Source: an uncultured Bacteroidaceae bacterium (lineage in GTDB: Bacteria > Bacteroidota > Bacteroidia > Bacteroidales > Bacteroidaceae). From it: a stretch of DNA of 34,087 nt. A program made the translations under genes and the position numbers. Below are positions 26,717 to 33,535 of the stretch, piece after piece. The stretch covers positions 1 to 34,087 of the forward strand of contig CAJOEI010000041.1 in the NCBI GenBank assembly GCA_905233465.1, written 5' to 3'. Numbering within the stretch: position 1 is the stretch's first letter; each line of letters begins with the position of its first letter. The notes beneath the pieces were generated by a model. The model ran no database searches. It was not told the origin of the DNA and was given only the letters and a program-made list of their open reading frames with translations.

Positions 26717-28561
26717 TTACTCCACGGTTACGCTCTTTGCGAGGTTGCGAGGACGATCGACGTCCTTGCCCTTGCAGACAGCGATGTGGTAGGCCAGCAG
26801 CTGCAGAGGTATGGAGGCGATGAGGGGCTGGAAGCACTCGAGGGTGTCGGGGAGGGTGATGACGTGGTCGGCGAACTTCTGGATTTGTGTATCGCCCTCG
26901 GTGACGAGTGCTGTGACGCGACCGCCACGGGCACGGACCTCCTGGATGTTCGAGATGACCTTCTCATAGAGGTGATCGCGGGTGGCGATGACAAAGACGG
27001 GCATCTCACTGTCGATTAGGGCGATGGGGCCGTGCTTCATCTCGGCTGCGGGATAGCCCTCGGCATGGATGTAGGAGATTTCCTTGAGTTTGAGTGCGCC
27101 TTCGAGGGCTAAGGGATAATTGTAGCCGCGTCCCAGGTAAAGGCAATTCTTCGCATAGGTGAAGATGGGTGCCAGACGCTCAATCTGCGCGTTGGTTTTT
27201 AGCGCCTGCTGCAACTTATCGGGAATCAGAGTCAGCTCCTTCACCATCTCCTTGTAGAGGTCGTCTGCAATGGTCTGTCGCTCCTTGGCCATGCACAGTG
27301 CCAGCATGGAGAGGACGGTGACTTGACCCGTGAAGGCCTTTGTGGAGGCCACACCAATCTCTGGGCCTACGTGGATGTAGGTGCCTGTGTCCGTGGCACG
27401 GGGTATGCTGCTGCCGATGGCATTGCAGATGCCATAGATGAAGGCTCCATGCTCCTTGGCCAGCTGGATGGCAGCCAGCGTGTCGGCCGTCTCGCCGCTC
27501 TGTGAAATGGCAATGACCACATCGTCCTTCGACACCACGGGGTTACGATAGCGGAACTCAGAGGCGTATTCCACCTCGCAGGGGATGCGGCAGAGGCTCT
27601 CGAAGAGCTGCTTACCGATGAGACCGGCGTGCCACGAGGTGCCGCAGGCCACGATGACGATGCGCTTGGCACTCAGCAGTTGCTGACGGTAGTCAATCAT
27701 GGCCGACAGCGTCACGTGGTCGCCCTCGACATTGATGCGTCCCCGCATACAGTTATTCAAGCACTCCGGCTGCTCGAAAATCTCCTTCAGCATGAAGTGC
27801 TCGTAGCCTCCCTTTTCTATCTGACCGAGGTCGATATCCACGGTCTTGATCTTCAACTCCTGTTCCTCGCCGAGTATGCTTATTACCTTTAGTTCCTCGC
27901 CCAGCCGTATCACAGCAATATTGCCATCTTCGAGATACACCACCTTGTCGGTGTAGTCGATAATCGGGCTGGCATCGGAGCCGAGGAAGAACTCATCCTC
28001 ACCGATGCCCACCACCAGCGGGCTCTGCTTGCGGGCTGCGATGATCTGACGCGGGTCACGCTTGTCAACGATGGCAATGGCGTAGGCGCCGATGACCTGA
28101 TGCAACGCCACCTGAACGGCCTCGAGCAGCGAAAGGCTCTTTTTCTCCATGATATACTCCACGAGCTGCACGAGCACTTCGGTGTCGGTGTCGCTTTTGA
28201 ACTCCACGCCTTGTGCCTGAAGCTTCGTCTTGATATCGGCATAGTTCTCGATGATACCATTGTGGATAATGGCCAGATTGCGGCTCTGAGAATAGTGAGG
28301 GTGGGCATTGCGTGCCGACGGCTCGCCGTGCGTTGCCCAGCGCGTATGGGCGATACCCACACAGCCGGACACATCCTTGTCGCTGCAATACTCTGTCAGA
28401 TTGTCCACTTTTCCCTTGGCCTTATATACATTGAGGTCGCCGCTGTCGCTGATCATCGCCACTCCGGCGCTGTCATAACCGCGATATTCAAGACGTTTCA
28501 GGCCTTTAATCAAAATGGGGTAGGCACGCTTGGTGCCGATATAACCTACTATTCCGCACAT
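26717..28561 (-). CDS. glmS: Glutamine--fructose-6-phosphate aminotransferase (isomerizing)
   Basis: This 614-residue protein has the normal length. The mature N-terminus is Cys2 (MCGIVGYIG), the class II glutamine amidotransferase nucleophile; RLEYRGYDSAG and HTRWATHGEPS are further glutaminase-domain landmarks. Two SIS domains follow (IVACGTSWHAGLIG and CLYLGRGYNYPLALEGALKLKE), and the chain ends NLAKSVTVE, the typical C-terminus. It makes glucosamine 6-phosphate for peptidoglycan and LPS. It is the last gene of the minus-strand amidotransferase run, 84 bp after the carAB stop. Unlike its upstream neighbours it contains no repeat insertions. No promoter consensus is visible upstream. Confidence 0.97.
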   Translation of the reverse strand: MCGIVGYIGTKRAYPILIKGLKRLEYRGYDSAGVAMISDSGDLNVYKAKGKVDNLTEYCSDKDVSGCVGIAHTRWATHGEPSARNAHPHYSQSRNLAIIHNGIIENYADIKTKLQAQGVEFKSDTDTEVLVQLVEYIMEKKSLSLLEAVQVALHQVIGAYAIAIVDKRDPRQIIAARKQSPLVVGIGEDEFFLGSDASPIIDYTDKVVYLEDGNIAVIRLGEELKVISILGEEQELKIKTVDIDLGQIEKGGYEHFMLKEIFEQPECLNNCMRGRINVEGDHVTLSAMIDYRQQLLSAKRIVIVACGTSWHAGLIGKQLFESLCRIPCEVEYASEFRYRNPVVSKDDVVIAISQSGETADTLAAIQLAKEHGAFIYGICNAIGSSIPRATDTGTYIHVGPEIGVASTKAFTGQVTVLSMLALCMAKERQTIADDLYKEMVKELTLIPDKLQQALKTNAQIERLAPIFTYAKNCLYLGRGYNYPLALEGALKLKEISYIHAEGYPAAEMKHGPIALIDSEMPVFVIATRDHLYEKVISNIQEVRARGGRVTALVTEGDTQIQKFADHVITLPDTLECFQPLIASIPLQLLAYHIAVCKGKDVDRPRNLAKSVTVE

Positions 28562-28620
28562 GGTTTTATTTTACGATTTAATGATTTTACGATTTCACTA
28601 TTTATTACTAAATATAACGT
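28562..28620. repeat. ACGATTT heptad repeats between carAB and glmS
   Basis: Two exact ACGATTT units and related AT-rich variants. It shares the 13-mer GATTTCACTATTT (28591-28603) with the purF-asnB gap (33462-33474). It lies directly downstream of the point where CarB ends early. Confidence 0.65.
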
Positions 28621-28645
28621 TTAACGACGTGATTTATTATGTTCT

Positions 28646-31639
28646 TCACAGATAAGACACATAGAGGTAGTTGGTTTGAGCGGGGTATTCGGCAGCGAGG
28701 GTGTCAATCTGGTTGACGATAGGTAGAACGCCAAGTTCCTTGCGCCAGCTGCGAACGGTGAGTGAGGCCTGCTCCATAGAGCGTGTCTCGCCGAGACCGA
28801 GGGCGCGGGCTATCTGGAAGTCGGAGAAGCCATAGACTTTGGCAGCGCGCAGGAGATTGACGAACTCGGGGGCCTCGAGGTACTCAATGAGTTCCAGCGG
28901 CTCCATGAACTCTACCATTGTCGGGAGTTCAGGGTTGTAAGTGGAGAGTTGGGTGTTGATATCCACGATGTGCCTGAGTTTCTGCAGGAACCAACGGTCG
29001 ATTTTTGTCAGCGCGTGGATCTGTTCCACCGTGTAGCCCATCAGCATGGCTTTGGCGATGACGAAGATGCGCGTATCGGTGGCGTGCTGGAGAGCTCTGG
29101 GCACGTCGGTGACGTGCTGTGCCTTGTTATCAACGAAGCCGTGCATACCCTGACCTATCATGCGGAGACCTTTCTGAATGGCCTCTTCGAAGGTACGTCC
29201 GACGGCCATCACCTCGCCGACGCTCTTCATCGAGGAACCGAGTTCGTGGTTCACGCCGTGGAACTTGGAGAGGTCCCAGCGCGGAATCTTGCAGACAACG
29301 TAGTCGAGGGCAGGCTCGAAGAAGGCACTGGTAGTCTTGGTGACAGAGTTCTTCAACTCGAAAAGTCCATAGCCAAGCCCAAGTTTGGCTGCGACGAAAG
29401 CCAGGGGATAGCCAGTTGCTTTGCTGGCAAGGGCCGATGAGCGGGAGAGTCGGGCATTGACTTCAATCACACGATAATCTTCGGAATTAGGGTCGAGGGC
29501 ATATTGCACGTTGCATTCGCCCACGATGCCGATGTGGCGGATGATCTTGATGGCGAGGGCGCGCAGCTTGTGGTACTCGCTGTTGGTGAGCGTCTGGCTG
29601 GGAGCCACAACGATGCTCTCGCCGGTGTGGATGCCCAGCGGGTCGAAATTCTCCATATTGCAGACGGTGATGCAGTTGTCGTAGCGGTCGCGCACCACCT
29701 CGTACTCGATTTCTTTCCAGCCTTTCAGCGATTTCTCCACTAACACCTGCGGCGAGAAAGAGAAGGCCTCCTCGGCCTGCGCCTCCAGCTCGGCATCGTT
29801 CTCACAGAAGCCGGAACCGAGACCGCCGAGGGCGTAAGCGGCACGCAGGATCACGGGATAGCCCAGCTCGGCAGCCGCCCGGCGCACCTCCTCTTTTGTA
29901 GCACACGCCTGACTCTTGATGGTCTTAACGCCAATCTCGTCGAGACGTTTCACAAAGAGGTCGCGGTCCTCGGTGTCGATGATGGCCTGCACGGGTGTGC
30001 CCAGAACCTTCACGCCATACTTTTCAAGAACTCCACGTTTATACAGTTCCACGCCGCAGTTCAGCGCGGTCTGTCCGCCGAACGAGAGCAGGATGCCGTC
30101 GGGTCGTTCTTTCTCGATGACTCGCTCCACGAACTCGGGCGTCACGGGCTGGAAATAAACCACATCCGCTATATCCTTGGAGGTCTGCACGGTGGCGATA
30201 TTGGGGTTGATGAGGATGCTCTTCACGCCCTCTTCCCGCAGCGCCTTCAACGCCTGCGCCCCGCTGTAGTCGAACTCTCCCGCCTGACCAATCTTCAGGG
30301 CGCCGGAGCCAAGCAATAAGACGGAAGTGGCCTCTCCCCCAACCCCTCCCCTGTTAGGGAGGGGAGCTTTATCACATTTGATATCAAAAGTAACCTTTCC
30401 CCCCTCCCTAACAGGGGAGGGGCCGGGGGAGAGGCTATTAATAAAAGTATCAAACATCCACTCTGTGTCTGTGGGACCAGAGCAGGCCTCGGGGTGGAAC
30501 TGGGCCGAGAACCAGGGGAAGACCTTGTGGCGTATGCCTTCGTTGGAGCCGTCGTTCATGTTCACGAACAGGGGTTCCCAGTCGTCGGGAAGGGTGCTGG
30601 CATCAACGGCATAGCCATGATTCTGCGAGGTGATATAACATTTTTTACCATTAACCATCATCACGGGTTGGTTGTGCGAGCGGTGGCCGTATTTCAGCTT
30701 GTAGGTTTTGGCCCCTGCAGCACGAGCCAAGAGCTGATTGCCAAGACAGATGCCCATGAGGGGACGAGGCCCCACCCCCGACCCCTCCCCTGTTAGGGAG
30801 GGGAGGGGCTGCGCGATGGCAGCTTCGTTTTTTAAGAAGGTCCTGATATGCTTGACTGTCACTTCGCATTGTTCGGGGTCGCCGGGGCCGTTGGCAAGGA
30901 AGAGACCGTCGAATTCGAGTTGGTTGAAATCGTAATCCCAAGGAACGCGGATTATCTCCACGCCGCGACGCAGCAGGCAACGGATAATGTTAGCCTTAAC
31001 GCCGCAATCAACAAGAACCACCTTTTTCAATTCATAATTCTCAATGCATAATTCATAATTAACGGCTGACGCCGTATTTGCCAGAAGGGGTTCTGGTTTA
31101 TAGGTAATGACTTCCTTGCAGCTGACTTTCTCAACCCAGTTCACTGAATCATAATGCTCTTCGAAGTGTAATTGTGAATTGTTAATTATGAATTGCGAAT
31201 TAATGATGACTTGCCCTCTCATCACACCGCGTTCGCGCAGCAGCTTGGTGAGGCGGCGCGTGTCAATCCCCGTGATGGCTGGAATGCCTTCGCGTTTCAG
31301 CCATTCGGAGAGCGATTCCTGCGCATTCCAGTGGCTATACTGCTCGCTATAGTCAGCAACGACAAGCGCCTTCACGTGAATGCGGTCACTCTCCATAAAC
31401 ACTGGCAGCCCATTCCCTGCCTTCCCCCCTTGGGGGGATGAGAGGGGGGCTCCATAATTCCCTACCAGCGGATATGTCATCACCAGTATCTGTCCTGCGT
31501 AGCTGGGGTCTGTGAGGCTCTCGGGATAGCCCGTCATGGCAGTGTTGAAAACGACCTCTCCCACCGTGTTCGTCTCTGCGCCGAACGACCAGCCGCAGAA
31601 CTCGGTTCCGTCATCAAGTATCAGTCTTGCTTGCAGCAT
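28646..31639 (-). CDS. carAB: Fused carbamoyl-phosphate synthase: CarA plus N-terminal half of CarB
   Basis: This is a 997-residue chain. Residues 1-400 are CarA, the glutaminase small subunit: nucleophile C298 (GICLGNQ) with H382 and E384 (FHPEAC). Residues about 438-997 match the first half of CarB: LLLGSGALKIGQAGEFDYSG, LINPNIATVQTS, ATP-grasp residues in LVEKSLKGWKEIEYEVVRD and VIEVNARLSRSSALASKATG, then the oligomerisation domain, ending TLAAEYPAQTNYLYVSYL. Normal CarB is about 1070 residues; the second ATP-grasp (carbamoyl phosphate) and allosteric halves are missing. Residues 403-437, the fusion joint, are encoded by two inverted family-R repeats. CarA also carries four in-frame insertions (residues about 64-75, 145-159, 193-204, 277-291). 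As it stands it could form carboxyphosphate but not finish carbamoyl phosphate unless the other half is supplied elsewhere. Pseudogene, split gene or misassembly are all possible. Confidence 0.88.
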   Translation of the reverse strand: MLQARLILDDGTEFCGWSFGAETNTVGEVVFNTAMTGYPESLTDPSYAGQILVMTYPLVGNYGAPLSSPQGGKAGNGLPVFMESDRIHVKALVVADYSEQYSHWNAQESLSEWLKREGIPAITGIDTRRLTKLLRERGVMRGQVIINSQFIINNSQLHFEEHYDSVNWVEKVSCKEVITYKPEPLLANTASAVNYELCIENYELKKVVLVDCGVKANIIRCLLRRGVEIIRVPWDYDFNQLEFDGLFLANGPGDPEQCEVTVKHIRTFLKNEAAIAQPLPSLTGEGSGVGPRPLMGICLGNQLLARAAGAKTYKLKYGHRSHNQPVMMVNGKKCYITSQNHGYAVDASTLPDDWEPLFVNMNDGSNEGIRHKVFPWFSAQFHPEACSGPTDTEWMFDTFINSLSPGPSPVREGGKVTFDIKCDKAPLPNRGGVGGEATSVLLLGSGALKIGQAGEFDYSGAQALKALREEGVKSILINPNIATVQTSKDIADVVYFQPVTPEFVERVIEKERPDGILLSFGGQTALNCGVELYKRGVLEKYGVKVLGTPVQAIIDTEDRDLFVKRLDEIGVKTIKSQACATKEEVRRAAAELGYPVILRAAYALGGLGSGFCENDAELEAQAEEAFSFSPQVLVEKSLKGWKEIEYEVVRDRYDNCITVCNMENFDPLGIHTGESIVVAPSQTLTNSEYHKLRALAIKIIRHIGIVGECNVQYALDPNSEDYRVIEVNARLSRSSALASKATGYPLAFVAAKLGLGYGLFELKNSVTKTTSAFFEPALDYVVCKIPRWDLSKFHGVNHELGSSMKSVGEVMAVGRTFEEAIQKGLRMIGQGMHGFVDNKAQHVTDVPRALQHATDTRIFVIAKAMLMGYTVEQIHALTKIDRWFLQKLRHIVDINTQLSTYNPELPTMVEFMEPLELIEYLEAPEFVNLLRAAKVYGFSDFQIARALGLGETRSMEQASLTVRSWRKELGVLPIVNQIDTLAAEYPAQTNYLYVSYL
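30331..30366 (-). repeat. Family-R palindromic repeat, copy 2, at CarA/CarB joint
   Basis: On the coding strand it is CTCCCTAACAGGGGAG with a G-rich tail, read as APLPNRGGVGGEA immediately before the first conserved CarB residues. It is inverted relative to copy 3, from which it is separated by 30 bp centred on the palindrome TTTGATATCAAA. Confidence 0.9.
30397..30433 (+). repeat. Family-R palindromic repeat, copy 3, at CarA/CarB joint
   Basis: CTCCCTAACAGGGGAG plus a GGCCGGGGGAGAGG-type tail on the plus strand. In the gene it reads LSPGPSPVREGG, directly after the last CarA residues (MFDTFIN). With copy 2 it forms a near-symmetric 103-bp inverted structure. Confidence 0.9.
30770..30808 (-). 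repeat. Family-R palindromic repeat, copy 4, inside CarA
   Basis: On the coding strand the core CTCCCTAACAGGGGAG with a G-rich tail is read as PLPSLTGEGSGVGP (residues about 278-291). It lies just before the catalytic GICLGNQ, where homologues have only a short linker. Confidence 0.88.
31028..31060 (-). repeat. Family-B AT-rich repeat, copy 1, inside CarA
   Basis: This 33-bp element is built of AATTATGAATT-type units around ATGCATTGAGA. It is read as NYELCIENYEL just before KKVVLVDCGVKANIIR of CarA. It is identical to the purF copy at 33788-33820 except for one base. Confidence 0.9.
31171..31202 (-). repeat. Family-B AT-rich repeat, copy 2, inside CarA
   Basis: This is a diverged element of TTCACAATT/TTCATAATT units, read as INSQFIINNSQL (residues about 146-157) right after the conserved RGVMRGQVI. 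Confidence 0.75.
31420..31449 (-). repeat. Diverged family-R-like palindrome inside CarA
   Basis: A CCCCCC/GGGGGG palindrome with C- and G-rich flanks, read as APLSSPQGGKAG (residues about 64-75) between NYG and the conserved ESDRIHVKAL. It lacks the TAACA core, so membership of family R is likely but not certain. Confidence 0.6.
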
Positions 31640-31676
31640 TATGAATTATGAATTGTGAATTATGAATTATGAATTA
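31638..31676. repeat. Family-B AT-rich repeat, copy 3, forming the asnB-carA gap
   Basis: Tandem ATGAATT/GTGAATT units fill the whole 34-bp gap between the asnB stop and the carA start, and touch both codons: the TAA of asnB is part of the repeat. Confidence 0.8.
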
Positions 31677-33440
31677 AGAATAGGCTTGTTCGTGAACGCC
31701 TTTGACGGCGCGACCGCTGGGGTCGTTCAAGTTCTTGAATGCCGCATCCCATTCGAGAGCGATGGCGGTGGAGCAGGCAACGCTGGCCTCCTGATTCACG
31801 CTACGGGCGGCGGAGTCGCTGGGGAAGTGCTCAGCGAAGATGCTGCGGTAGTAGTATTCCTCCTTGTTGAGTGGCGGGTTGACAGGGAAACGCTCGGCGG
31901 CGTGTGCCATCTGCTCGTCGCTAACAGCCTCGGAGGTAATCTTCTTCAAGGTGTCAATCCAACTATACCCTACCCCATCGCTGAACTGCTCCTTCTGTCG
32001 CCACGCCACACTCTCGGGCAGCATCTCTGCGAAGCCCTCGCGCACAATTCGCTTCTCAATCTCAAAACTCCCCTCGCCCTTTGGAGAGGGGCTGGGGGTG
32101 AGGCCACACATCTTCAACGCAGGGTTGATGCTCATGGCGATGTCGAGGAACTCCTTGTCGAGGAACGGCACACGCCCCTCGATGCCCCAAGCCATCAGCG
32201 ATTTGTTGGCACGCAGGCAGTCGTAGAAATGCAGCTTGGAGAGCTTGCGCACCGTCTCCTCGTGGAAAGCCCGCGCATCCGGTGCCTTGTGGAAGTAGAG
32301 GTAACCGCCGAAGATCTCATCAGCACCCTCGCCGCTGAGCACCATCTTGATGCCCATAGAGCGAATCACGCGCGCCAGCAGGTACATCGGCGTGGAGGCG
32401 CGGACGGTGGTGACATCATAGGACTCGATATAGTAGATGACATCGCGGATGGCATCTAAGCCCTCCTGAACGGTGTAGTTTACTTCGTGGTGGACGGTAC
32501 CGATGTATTCAGCCACCTCGCGTGCCTTGGCCAGGTCGGGGGCTCCCTTCAGACCTATGGCGAAGGAGTGGAGGCGCGGCCACCAGGCGTCGTGCTCGTC
32601 GTTGGTCTCGATGCGCTTGGCAGCATACTGCTTCGCGATGGCTGAGACGACGGAGCTGTCCAGACCGCCTGAGAGCAGCACGCCGTAGGGCACGTCGCTC
32701 ATCAGCTGGCGCTTCACCGCCGCCATGAGGCCGTCTTTCACCATCTGCACAGCCTCCGCGCTGTCGGAGGTAGACCACGTCATCCCATCGTACTGCATCC
32801 AGGGGCGCTTGTACCAGCGTTCAGGTTTGTCCCCGTGCTTGCTGGTGCAGAAATGTCCGGGAGGGAAGGGAGCATATTCATCGCAGTGTCCTTCCAGCGC
32901 CTTTAGTTCGCTCGCCACATATACCGTGCCGTCCTTGTCATGTCCCATATAAAGAGGTATAACGCCGATGGGGTCGCGGGCGATGAGGTAGTCGCCCGTA
33001 TTCTCATCGAAGAGCACAAAGGCGAAGATACCAGAGAGTTGCTCAATCATTGAACAGATCTGTTCATGAGTAACAGTACTCCCCTCCCCAACAGGGGAGG
33101 GGTCGGGGGAGAGGCTTTTATACAACGCCAGTATTACCTCGCAGTCGCTGCCCGTCTGGAACTCATATTGTCCGACATAGCGGCGACGGATTTCCTGATG
33201 ATTGTATATCTCACCGTTCACAGCCAGCACAATCTTGCCATCGGGTGAGTACAGCGGCTGCTTACCCGAGAGCGGATCCACAATGGCCAGACGCTCATGC
33301 GCCAGCACAGCCCTATCACTGCTATATACCCCGCTCCAGTCGGGACCACGATGCCGGATTTTTGCCGACATCTTCAGCGTCTGCTCACGTTTCTCGCGAG
33401 CGCCGCCTTTCGTTTTGAGAGTTGCTACGAATCCACACAT
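31674..33440 (-). CDS. asnB: Asparagine synthase (glutamine-hydrolysing), with two repeat insertions
   Basis: This encodes 588 residues. Cys2 (MCGFVATL) is the class II glutaminase nucleophile, with RHRGPDWSG, LAIVDPLSGKQPL and NGEIYNH as conserved glutaminase segments. The synthase domain has the pyrophosphatase loop LLSGGLDSSVV and LSGEGADEIFGGY. It converts aspartate, glutamine and ATP to asparagine, glutamate and AMP. Family-R repeats add LSPDPSPVGEG in the glutaminase domain (33079-33114) and LTPSPSPKGEG in the synthase domain (32069-32103), both in frame and between conserved blocks. The product is longer than E. coli AsnB by about the added length. The AT-rich repeat at 31638-31676 lies between it and carAB. 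It probably belongs to one transcript with purF and carAB. Confidence 0.95.
   Translation of the reverse strand: MCGFVATLKTKGGAREKREQTLKMSAKIRHRGPDWSGVYSSDRAVLAHERLAIVDPLSGKQPLYSPDGKIVLAVNGEIYNHQEIRRRYVGQYEFQTGSDCEVILALYKSLSPDPSPVGEGSTVTHEQICSMIEQLSGIFAFVLFDENTGDYLIARDPIGVIPLYMGHDKDGTVYVASELKALEGHCDEYAPFPPGHFCTSKHGDKPERWYKRPWMQYDGMTWSTSDSAEAVQMVKDGLMAAVKRQLMSDVPYGVLLSGGLDSSVVSAIAKQYAAKRIETNDEHDAWWPRLHSFAIGLKGAPDLAKAREVAEYIGTVHHEVNYTVQEGLDAIRDVIYYIESYDVTTVRASTPMYLLARVIRSMGIKMVLSGEGADEIFGGYLYFHKAPDARAFHEETVRKLSKLHFYDCLRANKSLMAWGIEGRVPFLDKEFLDIAMSINPALKMCGLTPSPSPKGEGSFEIEKRIVREGFAEMLPESVAWRQKEQFSDGVGYSWIDTLKKITSEAVSDEQMAHAAERFPVNPPLNKEEYYYRSIFAEHFPSDSAARSVNQEASVACSTAIALEWDAAFKNLNDPSGRAVKGVHEQAYS
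32069..32103 (-). repeat. Family-R-like palindrome inside the AsnB synthase domain
   Basis: The C-rich arm, CCAAAGGG core and G-rich tail are read as LTPSPSPKGEGS between KMCG and IEKRIVREGF. The core differs from TAACA, but length, flanks and reading frame match copies 3 and 7. Confidence 0.7.
33079..33114 (+). repeat. Family-R palindromic repeat inside the AsnB glutaminase domain
   Basis: CTCCCCAACAGGGGAG with the GGGGGAGAGG-type tail on the plus strand; read in asnB as LSPDPSPVGEGS between ILALYK and the following helix. Confidence 0.9.
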
Positions 33441-33535
33441 AACTATATTTGACGATTTAAAGATTTCACTATTTGACTATTTTACGATTTTACGATTTTA
33501 CGATTTAGGATTTTTCGATTAAACGATTATACGAT
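33441..33535. repeat. ACGATTT heptad repeats between purF and asnB
   Basis: This 95-bp gap contains five exact ACGATTT units plus variants, partly in 8-bp register (TACGATTT). No promoter match is visible. The same units occur in the carAB-glmS gap. Confidence 0.75.

Noticed and set aside
33441..33535. Possible CRISPR array
   Set aside because: Units are 7-8 bp in direct succession without unique spacers, and no cas genes are nearby.
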